Assembly: GCF_918698085.1 (NCBI RefSeq)
Contig: NZ_CAKKLP010000016.1
Span: forward strand, 1-64,000
DNA length: 64,000 bases
Reading direction: 5' to 3'
From: Chryseobacterium sp. Bi04
GTDB taxonomy: Bacteria > Bacteroidota > Bacteroidia > Flavobacteriales > Weeksellaceae
Positions 43,056 through 51,421 of this stretch are shown here, in pieces. The notes under the pieces were generated by a model. It saw only the letters and a list, made by a program, of their open reading frames with translations. It made no database searches and was not told the origin of the DNA. How positions within the stretch are numbered: the first letter of the stretch is position 1; each line of letters starts with the position of its first letter. The position numbers were made by a program, and so were the translations under genes.

Positions 43056-44069
43056 TTATATTTCGCTTAATTTTTTCTGAAGTTCTAAAGCACTGGGAAA
43101 AGCAGTTCCATTATAACGGTCAAGATTGGCAGAAATAGTTTTCCAGCCACTCAGAAACAGACTCATAGAGTGCACCCAATTGACAACTGCATCATTCCAC
43201 ATTCCAAAATCCGGAAGAGAGTTTTGTAAACTTATAAATTCTTCAAGACCCTCATTATGGAGACGCAGACTTTCAAGACAGGCTTCTTCTAATGTCATTT
43301 TGTATTCATTCTGGATAACTTTTACCATATTATAGTAAATACATCCGGTAGCTTCATCCTTCCAGAGTGATTGTATTTCATTAAAATAAACTGTCATTTG
43401 ACATATTAATGCCTGAAGACGCTGAATAACAGGATGCTCATGAACCTCCGGAGGCAATACAATCCCAGCTTCCACTTCTATAAGCTGCATAAAAGGATAT
43501 AAACAAACTGATTTTTCTCTCAGAGCAATACATTCGGATATTGTTGGAAACTGTTCGTTCTTTTTATATTTTAATTCTGCTTCCAATCCTGAAAAATACC
43601 TGTCAATCATTTGACTAAGCCGGAAAACAGATGTTTCCGGAACGAACTGCAACAGTTCCTGTCTCAATGAAGCTAACATCCCGCCCAAAGGTATAGTTGA
43701 AGCAGAAACTTCCATTTCACCATTCAATATAGCAATTGATTGAGTTCGCACATCTCCGAGACACTCATAATCAATTTGTTCATAGAGATCATCATTATAA
43801 AATGCCCAAAGCATCAGCTTACCCATAGGTTTAAGGCGCTCAAAGGATGCTATGGGAAAAAAACAGGCTGTAATATGAGCTGTTTTAGTCTTTTTATACT
43901 TTTTACGTAATTCAGGATTATTTTTATAAATCCACAAATATTCTCCATCAATCCATTGTTCATCAGTGATTTTCTGCAGATAATCTGCCTGGGGATTTTT
44001 TAATACAGGAAAGGGATACGTAAAATTTTTGTAAAGGAATTTAACGGTGTCAAAGTTTTCGTTATTCAT
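43056..44069 (-). CDS. Class I terpene synthase
   Basis: 337 residues. The metal-binding motifs are present: the aspartate-rich WAFYNDDLYEQ near 88-98 (Asp93, Asp94), and the NSE-type motif YFNEIQSLWKDEATG near 228-242 (Asn230, Ser234, Asp238). An LREKS effector-type arginine near 183-187 and the C-terminal LDRYN near 316-320 are typical of bacterial cyclases. The length fits a mono- or sesquiterpene cyclase. No prenyltransferase, P450 or other terpene gene is adjacent. The product cannot be predicted. Its unusual acidic motif (NDDLYE) is compatible with activity. Confidence 0.85.
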   Translation of the reverse strand: MNNENFDTVKFLYKNFTYPFPVLKNPQADYLQKITDEQWIDGEYLWIYKNNPELRKKYKKTKTAHITACFFPIASFERLKPMGKLMLWAFYNDDLYEQIDYECLGDVRTQSIAILNGEMEVSASTIPLGGMLASLRQELLQFVPETSVFRLSQMIDRYFSGLEAELKYKKNEQFPTISECIALREKSVCLYPFMQLIEVEAGIVLPPEVHEHPVIQRLQALICQMTVYFNEIQSLWKDEATGCIYYNMVKVIQNEYKMTLEEACLESLRLHNEGLEEFISLQNSLPDFGMWNDAVVNWVHSMSLFLSGWKTISANLDRYNGTAFPSALELQKKLSEI

Positions 44070-44375
44070 GGTTATATACTTTAATATTTATTTCAATTTT
44101 AATAGTTTTTTATTGATTAAAAAAAACATATCTTATTAAATATCAAAAAGATACAGCCATGAATATTGCATAGTAATTTACATATTAATTTGTATCTGCC
44201 TATAAAAAATAAATTTTTAAGATTAATAGCCTATAATCCATTGAACTAAAATCATTTAACATAAATATATTTAAAATAATTCAAACAGTTTCATTTAAAA
44301 CAAAGGCCGTTTAAGTAACCAAAATAACTTTAATGGGTAGTATTTTTAAAATTTTGTGGCAATTCTACCACCAAA
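44070..44375. other. AT-rich gap upstream of terpene synthase
   Basis: About 300 bases with no convincing reading frame, repeat or promoter match to TAnnTTTG on the minus strand. It is very AT-rich and presumably holds the control region of the terpene synthase gene. I see nothing definable. Confidence 0.4.
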
Positions 44376-44402
44376 AAACCTTCCCGGAAACGAGAAGGTT
44401 TA
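44376..44402 (-). terminator. Terminator after aceA
   Basis: Minus-strand hairpin with arms AACCTTC and GAAGGTT around a 10-nt loop, followed by TTTTT. It is 26 nt downstream of the aceA stop codon. Confidence 0.75.
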
Positions 44403-44427
44403 GTATCAAAAAATATGGAAAAAATGA

Positions 44428-45708
44428 CTAATGAAACTGAGCCGTTTCTGTAGAATCTTTCATGGCTACGGTAGCTGAAGAACCATTTGTAACAACATTC
44501 TGTACTTCATCAAAATAGCCTGTTCCTACAAAAGACTGGTGTTTCACTGCTCTGAATCCTTTTTGCTGCAGTGCAAACTCACGCTCCTGAAGTTCTGAAT
44601 ATCCGGCCATCCCTCTTTCTTTATAGGCTAAGGCCAATTCAAACATTGCTGTGTTCAGGGCATGGAATCCTGCCAATGTGATAAACTGGAATTTATAGCC
44701 CAGTTTTGCCAATTCTTCACGGAAAGTAGACATCTCCTCCACGCTTAGCTTGGCTGCCCAGTTGAATGAAGGCGAACAGTTGTAAGCCAGCATCTTTCCA
44801 GGGAATTTTGCGTGAATTCCTTCGGCAAATCTTCTTGCCTGTTCCAAATCCGGATTTGAAGTTTCCATCCAGATTAAATCTGCATAAGGAGCATAGGACA
44901 ACCCTCTGTCTATTCCTTGTTCTACCCCATTTTTTACCACATAAAATCCTTCGGAAGTTCTTTCTCCTGTGACGAATTTTTTATCTCTGTCGTCAATATC
45001 TGATGTTAATAAATCAGCTGCATCAGCATCTGTTCTTGCAATGATAAGGCTTGGAACTCCTAAGACATCTGCCGCAAGACGTGCAGCAATAAGCTTATTA
45101 ACAGCTTCCTGTGTAGGAACCAATACTTTTCCTCCTAAGTGTCCGCATTTTTTGGCTGAAGAAAGCTGGTCTTCAAAATGAACTCCGGCAGCTCCCGCTT
45201 CAATCATTTGCTTCATCAGTTCAAAAGCATTTAGGTTTCCTCCAAAACCTGCTTCAGCATCCGCAATGATAGGAACAAGATATTCTTTATCTCCGTTTCC
45301 GCTTACAGACTGCACCTGATCTGCTCTTAATAAAGCACTATTAATTTTCTTCACTACAGCAGGCACTGAATTGGCAGGGTACAAAGACTGATCCGGATAC
45401 ATCTCTCCCGATAAGTTAGCATCTGCTGCTACCTGCCAGCCAGAAAGGTAAATCGCTTCCAGTCCGGCATCCACTTCCTGAACCGCCTGGTTACCTGTAA
45501 GCGCACCAAGGCCGGCTACATAATCCTGGCTATTTAATTTATCCCAGAATTTTTTAGACATTTCTGTCGCAATGGTGTAATCAATTTTATAAGAGCCTCT
45601 GAGTTTTAAAACTTCTTCAGCTGTATAAAGTCTTTTTACGCCGTTCCAGCGTGGATTTGTCAGCCAATCTTGCTCTATAGCCTGGATTTGTTCTTGTTTA
45701 GATTTCAT
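44428..45708 (-). CDS. aceA: Isocitrate lyase
   Basis: 426 residues, normal length. The catalytic loop KKCGHLGGKVLVPT near 187-200 and ADAEAGFGGNLNAFE near 150-164 are diagnostic, as are AYNCSPSFNW and the Mg-binding acidic residues. Known role: cleaves isocitrate to glyoxylate and succinate, the first step of the glyoxylate shunt. It follows aceB at 162 nt, with a heptamer array between them. Likely controlled together with aceB by the divergent regulator. Confidence 0.95.
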   Translation of the reverse strand: MKSKQEQIQAIEQDWLTNPRWNGVKRLYTAEEVLKLRGSYKIDYTIATEMSKKFWDKLNSQDYVAGLGALTGNQAVQEVDAGLEAIYLSGWQVAADANLSGEMYPDQSLYPANSVPAVVKKINSALLRADQVQSVSGNGDKEYLVPIIADAEAGFGGNLNAFELMKQMIEAGAAGVHFEDQLSSAKKCGHLGGKVLVPTQEAVNKLIAARLAADVLGVPSLIIARTDADAADLLTSDIDDRDKKFVTGERTSEGFYVVKNGVEQGIDRGLSYAPYADLIWMETSNPDLEQARRFAEGIHAKFPGKMLAYNCSPSFNWAAKLSVEEMSTFREELAKLGYKFQFITLAGFHALNTAMFELALAYKERGMAGYSELQEREFALQQKGFRAVKHQSFVGTGYFDEVQNVVTNGSSATVAMKDSTETAQFH

Positions 45709-45732
45709 AATATTTTGGATTTTGTTAATTTA

Positions 45733-45868
45733 GAGGTTAGGGATTAGTAGTCTGGCAGTAGGAGTGAGAGTATTGGGTATGGTTGTCAGTTGATAGTTGG
45801 TAGTTGGTAGTTGGTAAATTACATTCATTTAAACTTATCACTACAATTCTCAAACTCTCTCACTTTCA
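45733..45868. repeat. Degenerate heptamer array C
   Basis: Twelve consecutive 7-nt units at 45733-45816 on the plus strand, each starting with G. Examples are GAGGTTA, GGGATTA, GGAGTGA, GTTGATA, and then GTTGGTA three times at 45796-45816. At 45826-45868 the same period is seen on the minus strand, with units AGTGAGA, GAGTTTG and AGAATTG. No gene is present. The array occupies the gap between aceB and aceA. Confidence 0.82.
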
Positions 45869-45870
45869 AA

Positions 45871-47445
45871 CTAAATAAAAGGATACGCTTTCAGGGTTAA
45901 AAATTCTTCAAAATTTTCTGAGAAGATCAATTCATTGAAAAGTTCTTTGGCCAGGTTAAATTTTCCTGTTTTGAAACGGTTTTCTCCTACATAGCTTTCA
46001 ATATTCTCCATTTCTTCAGCTTCCCATTGCAATACCATACTTCGGGTAAGCGTTCTGTCGCCACTTAAAACAGCTTCATTTTTCAGCCATTGCCAGATCT
46101 GGGTTCTGGAGATTTCTGCGGTGGCCGCATCTTCCATAAGATTGTATATCGCCGCAGCACCGGTTCCCATCAGCCAGCTTTCCAAATAAAGGATTCCTAC
46201 ATTGATATTTTTTCTGACCCCTTTTTCCGTTATTTCTCCTTTAGGAATTTCCAGCAGGTCTGTCTCTTTGATATGGTATTCAAATTTTTTATCGATCTGA
46301 TTCTTTTCAGGCATATGCTGATCAAAAATCTCTTTTGCCACTGTCACCAGTGCTGGATGTGCTACCCAGGTTCCATCATGTCCGTTCTTTACTTCACGTT
46401 CTTTATCGCTTCTTACCTTTTCAAAAGCAATTCTATTCGCTTCCTCATCATCCTTTACCGGAATCTGAGCTGCCATTCCCCCAATAGCATGAACATTTCT
46501 TTTGTGGCATATCTCAATCACTCTTTTTGAGTAGGCACTCATAAAAGGAGAAGTCATTGTTACCTGGTCTCTATCCGGAACAATAAACTCAGGAAGGTTT
46601 CTTAATTTCTTGATATAGGAAAAAATATAATCCCATCTTCCGCAGTTCAGCCCTGCGCTGTGCTCTTTTAATTCATATAAGATTTCATCAATCTGGAAGG
46701 AAGCTGTAATGGTTTCAATCAGAACAGTTGCTTTAATTGTACCCTGGGGAATTTCCAGGTAATTCTGAGCAAATACAAAAACATCATTCCACCAGCGGGC
46801 TTCTTTATAATGTTCCAGTTTTGGAAGATAGAAGTAAGGACCACTTCCTTTTTCCAACAGGTTTTTTACATTTCTGAAAAAATAAATTCCAAAATCAGTC
46901 AGTGAGCCAGATGCTTCTTCTCCATTGATCTCCATATGTTTTTCAGGCAGATGCAAGCCACGGGGACGAACCAATAAAACAGCGGTTTTCTCATTCAGCT
47001 TATAAGCTTTTCCATTTTCGTTGGTAAAATCAATTTTTCTGCTGACGGCATCAGAAAGGTTTTTTTGCCCTTCCATACAATTTTCCCATGTCGGCGAGCT
47101 GCTGTCTTCAAAATCAGCCATAAATGTTGAAGCTCCGGAATTCAATGCATTGATGATCATTTTTCGGTCAACCGGGCCTGTAATCTCCACTCTTCTGTCC
47201 TGTAAATCTTCCGGTAATGATCCGCAGCTCCAGTTTCCGTTTCTGATTTCTTCTGTCTCTTTCAAAAATTGCGGAAGAGCACCTTTATCGAATTCCTGCT
47301 GAGTTTTTTTTCTCTCTTTTAAAAGCTCCAGCCTTTTATCGTTGAAATTCTGATGAAGTGCTGTCAGAAATTCCAACAAATCCGGAGTTAAAATTTCTTC
47401 AAACTGTTTCTGAGCCTTTATTTTTAATTGAGCCTGCATTTCCAT
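45871..47445 (-). CDS. aceB: Malate synthase A
   Basis: About 524 residues from ATG at 47445; a GTG at 47496 would add 17 residues but overlaps the -7 element at 47474. Signature regions are STFMADFEDSSSPTWENCM near 106-124, LLVRPRGLHLPEKH near 157-170, and IGGMAAQIPVKDD near 324-336. Known role: condenses glyoxylate with acetyl-CoA to malate, completing the glyoxylate shunt. It is the first gene of the aceB-aceA pair, divergent from its probable regulator. Confidence 0.94.
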   Translation of the reverse strand: MEMQAQLKIKAQKQFEEILTPDLLEFLTALHQNFNDKRLELLKERKKTQQEFDKGALPQFLKETEEIRNGNWSCGSLPEDLQDRRVEITGPVDRKMIINALNSGASTFMADFEDSSSPTWENCMEGQKNLSDAVSRKIDFTNENGKAYKLNEKTAVLLVRPRGLHLPEKHMEINGEEASGSLTDFGIYFFRNVKNLLEKGSGPYFYLPKLEHYKEARWWNDVFVFAQNYLEIPQGTIKATVLIETITASFQIDEILYELKEHSAGLNCGRWDYIFSYIKKLRNLPEFIVPDRDQVTMTSPFMSAYSKRVIEICHKRNVHAIGGMAAQIPVKDDEEANRIAFEKVRSDKEREVKNGHDGTWVAHPALVTVAKEIFDQHMPEKNQIDKKFEYHIKETDLLEIPKGEITEKGVRKNINVGILYLESWLMGTGAAAIYNLMEDAATAEISRTQIWQWLKNEAVLSGDRTLTRSMVLQWEAEEMENIESYVGENRFKTGKFNLAKELFNELIFSENFEEFLTLKAYPFI

Positions 47446-47473
47446 AACTTGTTGATTTTGTGATTTGATATTA

Positions 47474-47481
47474 CAAACATA
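47474..47481 (-). promoter_or_regulatory. -7 element of aceB
   Basis: Reads TATGTTTG on the minus strand, matching TAnnTTTG, and lies 28 nt upstream of the ATG at 47445. The operator-like palindrome at 47501-47514 lies where the -33 contacts would be. Confidence 0.6.
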
Positions 47482-47500
47482 AATAAAAATTTTCACAATC

Positions 47501-47514
47501 AGCGAACGTTCGCT
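47501..47514. promoter_or_regulatory. Operator-like palindrome 1
   Basis: AGCGAACGTTCGCT, a perfect 14-bp palindrome of the form (A/T)GCGA-N4-TCGC(A/T). It lies at the -33 region of the aceB promoter and is one of two matched sites in this divergent region. Confidence 0.72.
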
Positions 47515-47535
47515 AATTTATTTTAAAAACTATTA

Positions 47536-47549
47536 TGCGAATAATCGCA
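47536..47549. promoter_or_regulatory. Operator-like palindrome 2
   Basis: TGCGAATAATCGCA, with TGCGA and TCGCA half-sites around ATAA. It has the same architecture as the site at 47501-47514, and the centres are 35 bp apart. It lies just upstream of the -7 element of the regulator gene. Confidence 0.72.
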
Positions 47550-47559
47550 TTCATTTTTT

Positions 47560-47567
47560 TATATTTG
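47560..47567 (+). promoter_or_regulatory. -7 element of the glyoxylate regulator
   Basis: TATATTTG matches TAnnTTTG and ends 4 nt before the ATG at 47572, so the regulator transcript is probably leaderless. Confidence 0.6.
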
Positions 47568-47571
47568 AGTA

Positions 47572-49044
47572 ATGAATCCAGAAAGTGACTTTATCAAAAC
47601 AGTTTTCGGGCTAAAGCTGAAGCAGCAGAGACAAAAGAAAAATTGGTCTCTACAGGACCTTGCCGTAAAAACCGGATTATCAAAATCTTACCTCAACGAA
47701 ATTGAAAATGGAAAAAAATATCCTAAACACGATAAAATCATTCAGCTTTCTGATGCTTTACACTGTACTTTTGATGATCTTGTATCCACAAAACTGGATA
47801 AAAGCTTAGCGCCATTCAATGAAATACTGCAATCTGATTTTTTCAAAGAAATTCCCCTGGACTTATTTGGGATCAATAAAAACAACCTTATCAGTATTAT
47901 CAGTGATGCACCCAAAAAAGTAACAGCTTTTATTAATGCCCTGATTGAAATTTCCCAAAACTATAACCTTGGGAAAGAGAGATTTTATTTTGCGGTACTG
48001 CGGTCTTTTCAGGAGCTGTATGATAATTATTTCCCGGAAATAGAAGAAAAAGTCAGCTTATTTACTCAAGAAAATCAATTGTATATTGATAAAAACCTAA
48101 AATCTGAAGCGTTAGAAAATATCCTTGTGGAAAAATTCAGCTACCATATTCAGTCTGAAGATTTTGAAAAATATGGAACCCTGGATAATCTCCGGTCTTT
48201 ATTTGTACCTGAGAAAAAATTATTGCTGCTCAACAAAAAACTTGAAAAGGATCAGAAGACGTTTATTCTTGCTAAAGAAATAGGGTTCAATGTACTGGAC
48301 TTAAGGGTTCGTCCCACTACTTATTCATGGCTTGATTTTGGAAGTTTTGAAGAAATTCTTAATAATTTTTATGCCTCTTATTTCGCGGGAGCTTTATTAA
48401 TACCAAAAGAACCTGCCATTGAAAAAACCTTAGATTTTTTTAAACAAAATAATTGGGAATATAAAAGTTTTGAAAATCTTATCAACAGCTTTACCAATTC
48501 ACCGGAAACTTTCTATTACAGGTTAACCAATATCCTTTCTGCCGAAATGGGGATAAAGGATTTGTTTTATTTATGCCTGGTAAAGAAGAAAGATTCCGAT
48601 AAAATACAGATTTTAAAAGAGCTGCATCTCAATCACCAGCAAGCGCCCCATGCCAATGCTATGAATGAGCATTACTGCAGAAGATGGATCGCTGTGAAAA
48701 ACCTGCACCATTTAAAGGAAAATGAAACATTGACAGATGCTCAAATCTCCCATTATAAAGACCAGGGAATAAGTTATCTGGTTATCTCAACGTCTCAAAA
48801 AAATCCATTTTCTGACGGCAGCAACAGAAGTTACTGCCTCGGTATTTTACTGAATCCCCAGACCATAAAAAAAATAAGCTTTATAAAATCTCCGTCTTTA
48901 AAAACCATTAACGTTGGGGTTACCTGTGAGTCCTGCAGTATTCCGGATTGTGAAGTAAGACAGACTCCTCCCGTCCGGCTGGAAAAAGAGCACTTTAATC
49001 TCAGTATGAAAAATGCTATTGAGAAGATCAGGAAAGAGTTTTAG
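47572..49044 (+). CDS. XRE-family regulator with DUF2083 domain (RamB/ScfR-like)
   Basis: 490 residues. The N-terminal Cro/C1-type helix-turn-helix is near 10-66 with LKLKQQRQKKNWSLQDLAVK near 13-32 and GLSKSYLNEIENGKKYPK. The middle part has an IrrE/ImmA-like region, and the C-terminal DUF2083 part has CESCSIPDCEVRQTPPVRLE near 453-472 with paired cysteines. Family knowledge: this architecture is found in regulators of acetate and short-chain fatty-acid metabolism, such as RamB of actinobacteria. The divergent position to aceB supports control of the glyoxylate shunt. Confidence 0.87.
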   Translation: MNPESDFIKTVFGLKLKQQRQKKNWSLQDLAVKTGLSKSYLNEIENGKKYPKHDKIIQLSDALHCTFDDLVSTKLDKSLAPFNEILQSDFFKEIPLDLFGINKNNLISIISDAPKKVTAFINALIEISQNYNLGKERFYFAVLRSFQELYDNYFPEIEEKVSLFTQENQLYIDKNLKSEALENILVEKFSYHIQSEDFEKYGTLDNLRSLFVPEKKLLLLNKKLEKDQKTFILAKEIGFNVLDLRVRPTTYSWLDFGSFEEILNNFYASYFAGALLIPKEPAIEKTLDFFKQNNWEYKSFENLINSFTNSPETFYYRLTNILSAEMGIKDLFYLCLVKKKDSDKIQILKELHLNHQQAPHANAMNEHYCRRWIAVKNLHHLKENETLTDAQISHYKDQGISYLVISTSQKNPFSDGSNRSYCLGILLNPQTIKKISFIKSPSLKTINVGVTCESCSIPDCEVRQTPPVRLEKEHFNLSMKNAIEKIRKEF

Positions 49045-49165
49045 GATCAGAGAGTTGGAGGATGTGAGAGTCTGGATTATGAAAGTTTAAGAGGGTGAAT
49101 AGTTTAAAAACAGCTATTTATTTACTAACAACAAACAATTTCCTAACTTAGCTAAAAACACACCA
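49045..49165. repeat. Degenerate heptamer array D (weak)
   Basis: Starting directly after the regulator stop codon, purine-rich units with a 7-nt period are visible on the plus strand, such as GATCAGA, GAGTTGG, AGGATGT and GAGAGTC. The second half before comF is C- and A-rich. The match is weaker than in arrays A-C. It lies between two plus-strand genes. Confidence 0.5.
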
Positions 49166-49819
49166 ATGATGCTTGATTTATTTTTCCCTAACCGATGCAT
49201 CCACTGCAGCAGGATTATAGAACCTGATCTTTTGGTCTGCGACTTATGTTTCAGCCAAATTCATTTCACCCATAATGATTATTTGGGAAATAATCCTGTC
49301 AAAGAAAAATGCAGGTTACTCTTCCCTGTTGAGAACACTTATGCTTTGATACAGTTTGAGGAAGAAGGGTTAAGCAGAAAAATTATCCATGAACTCAAAT
49401 ACAGAAGCCGGGAAAAAACAGGAAAAATTCTGGCAGAATGGGCGATAGAACGTCTGGATTTTAAAGAGATAAAGCATGATCTGCTGGTGAGCGTACCTTT
49501 ACATCCCAGAAAATTACGGGAAAGAGGTTACAATCAGCTGCATCTATTCACAGAAACATTATCTGAGTTTTACAACATACCATTTGAGCATAACCTGATT
49601 AAAAGAAATCATTATTCAAAAGCCCAGGCACTGAAGGATAAGAAACACCGCTTGGAATCTGTCAATACATTTTCACTCACTCAACCAGTAACGGGAAAAC
49701 ACATTTTACTTATTGATGATGTTTTTACAACAGGAAACACCGTTTCATCCATTGCATGGGAAATTTTAAAGGCTGGTGATAATAAGGTAAGTGTGCTGGT
49801 GATGGCGGTAGATGTTTAA
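49166..49819 (+). CDS. comF: ComF family phosphoribosyltransferase-like protein
   Basis: 217 residues from the first ATG (49169 is an equally good start). The N-terminal zinc-binding cysteines are CIHCSRIIEPDLLVCDLC near 11-28. The phosphoribosyltransferase core has LLVSVPLHPRKLRERGYNQ near 109-127 and LLIDDVFTTGNTVSS near 189-203. Known role: ComF proteins support DNA uptake during natural transformation, probably by assisting a helicase. No other com genes are adjacent. Preceded by a heptamer array. Confidence 0.88.
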   Translation: MMLDLFFPNRCIHCSRIIEPDLLVCDLCFSQIHFTHNDYLGNNPVKEKCRLLFPVENTYALIQFEEEGLSRKIIHELKYRSREKTGKILAEWAIERLDFKEIKHDLLVSVPLHPRKLRERGYNQLHLFTETLSEFYNIPFEHNLIKRNHYSKAQALKDKKHRLESVNTFSLTQPVTGKHILLIDDVFTTGNTVSSIAWEILKAGDNKVSVLVMAVDV

Positions 49820-49926
49820 TAGCCACAAGTTCACAGATTAAAAGCTTTAAGGTGAAATTCTAAAATCTTTCAAACTTCTTTCGTCCTCAAATTCTTTTTC
49901 TTAATTTTCCGGAAAACTACAACATC
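49820..49926. repeat. Possible degenerate heptamer array E (weak)
   Basis: A 107-bp gap between comF and the hydrolase gene. The sense strand is A/G-rich first and C/T-rich afterwards, and 7-nt steps can be traced (CAGATTA, then CTTTCAA-like units), but the period is poor. Reported because it has the same polarity switch as arrays A-D. Confidence 0.35.
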
Positions 49927-50613
49927 ATGCCTCATCTTATTTTACTGCACGGCGCTTTAGGCCACAGTGATCTTTTTCACCCTTATTTAGAGCAGTTATC
50001 ACGGTACTTTACTGTTCACACTCCTTTATTTTCAGGACACGGAAGTACTGCGCTTTCAACAGAAGGTATCAGCATTGAAAAATATACCCAGGAATTAAAA
50101 GAATATTGCATTAGCAACAATCTGGCAGATGTACATCTTTTCGGACACAGCATGGGAGGTTATGTTGCGCTTTGTTATGCTATGGAAACACCTGAGAATG
50201 TAAACTCCATCATCACTTTGGGTACAAAATTTGACTGGACTGAGGAACAGGCTTTAAAAGAAAGTAAAATGCTGGATCCTGAAATTATTCTTACTAAAGT
50301 CCCGCAGTACGCCCAGCTTTTAGAAGCTCAACATGGTCCTGGATGGCAAAAGTTACTTCCTGAAATTGCTGATTTAATGATTGATTTAGGAAAAAATCCA
50401 CCATTAAAAGATAATTTTGCCGGGATTAATATTCCTGTCCAGATTATGATAGGAGACAGAGACAATATGGTAACCATTGAAGAGAGTGCCCATGTTTACA
50501 GAAGTCTTCCGAATGCAAAACTGGCCGTACTTCCGGATACAAAACACCCGATGGATAAAGTACGACCAACCTTGTTATTGAATAATATAAAAGATTTCTG
50601 GAATCTTTCTTAA
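49927..50613 (+). CDS. Alpha/beta hydrolase
   Basis: 228 residues, one hydrolase domain. The oxyanion segment LLHGALGHSD is near 5-14, the nucleophile elbow GHSMGGYVAL near 75-84 (Ser77), the Asp in IMIGDRDNMV near 178-187 and His in DTKHPMDKV near 207-215. Likely an esterase or lipase-like enzyme. The substrate is unknown. It ends 1 nt from the convergent upp gene. Confidence 0.88.
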   Translation: MPHLILLHGALGHSDLFHPYLEQLSRYFTVHTPLFSGHGSTALSTEGISIEKYTQELKEYCISNNLADVHLFGHSMGGYVALCYAMETPENVNSIITLGTKFDWTEEQALKESKMLDPEIILTKVPQYAQLLEAQHGPGWQKLLPEIADLMIDLGKNPPLKDNFAGINIPVQIMIGDRDNMVTIEESAHVYRSLPNAKLAVLPDTKHPMDKVRPTLLLNNIKDFWNLS

Positions 50614-50614
50614 G

Positions 50615-51265
50615 TTATCTTTGAAGTTTTTCTCCGTAGCTTAAATCTCCGGCATCTCCGAGCCCTGGGGTAATATACCCTTTTGAAGTTAAGTTTTCGT
50701 CAATGGCTCCCACCCAGATCTGAGCGTCAGGGTAAGCATTCTGAACGGTTTCTACTCCTTGTCTTGATGCAATTGCTGCTACAATATGAAGCTGGGTAGG
50801 ATTTCCGTTGGTCAGTAGATCTTTGATGGCCTCAATTAAAGAGGCACCTGTTGCTAACATGGGGTCTGCTACGATCAAAGGCCTTCCTTCAATACTCGGG
50901 CAAGTGAGATAATCCTGCTTAATAGAGAAATAATCGTTAGCATCGTGTTTTCTGTAAGCTGCTACAAAACCACAGTCTGCCCTGTCTAAATAACTCAGAA
51001 TTCCTTCAAACAATGGAACTCCTGCTCTCAGAATAGTGGTAATTACCGGCTGTACCGCAATTTCTCTGCTTTTTATTGTATCTAAAGGAGTCTGGATAAC
51101 AACTTCTCTGTATTCCAGCCCTTTGCTGATTTCAAAAGCTGCAATCTCTCCGATTCTTTCCATATTTCTTCGGAATCTCATCCGGTCATGCTGAACTTCC
51201 ACGTTTCGAAGTTCATTAATCCATTCATTTACAAGAGAAAAATTTTGTGATAAAATACTAAGCAT
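50615..51265 (-). CDS. upp: Uracil phosphoribosyltransferase
   Basis: 216 residues, the normal Upp length. It has TILRAGVPLFEGIL near 82-95, the PRPP-binding LIVADPMLATGASLIEAI near 131-148 and ITPGLGDAGDLSYG near 198-211. Known role: salvage of uracil to UMP with PRPP. It converges with the hydrolase gene with almost no space between them. Confidence 0.95.
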   Translation of the reverse strand: MLSILSQNFSLVNEWINELRNVEVQHDRMRFRRNMERIGEIAAFEISKGLEYREVVIQTPLDTIKSREIAVQPVITTILRAGVPLFEGILSYLDRADCGFVAAYRKHDANDYFSIKQDYLTCPSIEGRPLIVADPMLATGASLIEAIKDLLTNGNPTQLHIVAAIASRQGVETVQNAYPDAQIWVGAIDENLTSKGYITPGLGDAGDLSYGEKLQR

Positions 51266-51371
51266 GAATATCTTAAGTTTATAAATTACAGTTAATCGAC
51301 ATTGAATTCCGCAAAATTACAATTAAAAAACGAATCTGCAGGGAGCGTCGAAATGAATACATATAGTTATA

Positions 51372-51407
51372 AAAAATCTGGTAAGAATATTTCCTTACCA
51401 GATTTTT
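51372..51407 (-). terminator. Terminator after der
   Basis: 14-bp perfect arms AAAAATCTGGTAAG and CTTACCAGATTTTT, 14 nt downstream of the der stop codon, followed by A/T-rich sequence. Confidence 0.9.
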
Positions 51408-51421
51408 ATTTAAAAGTCATT

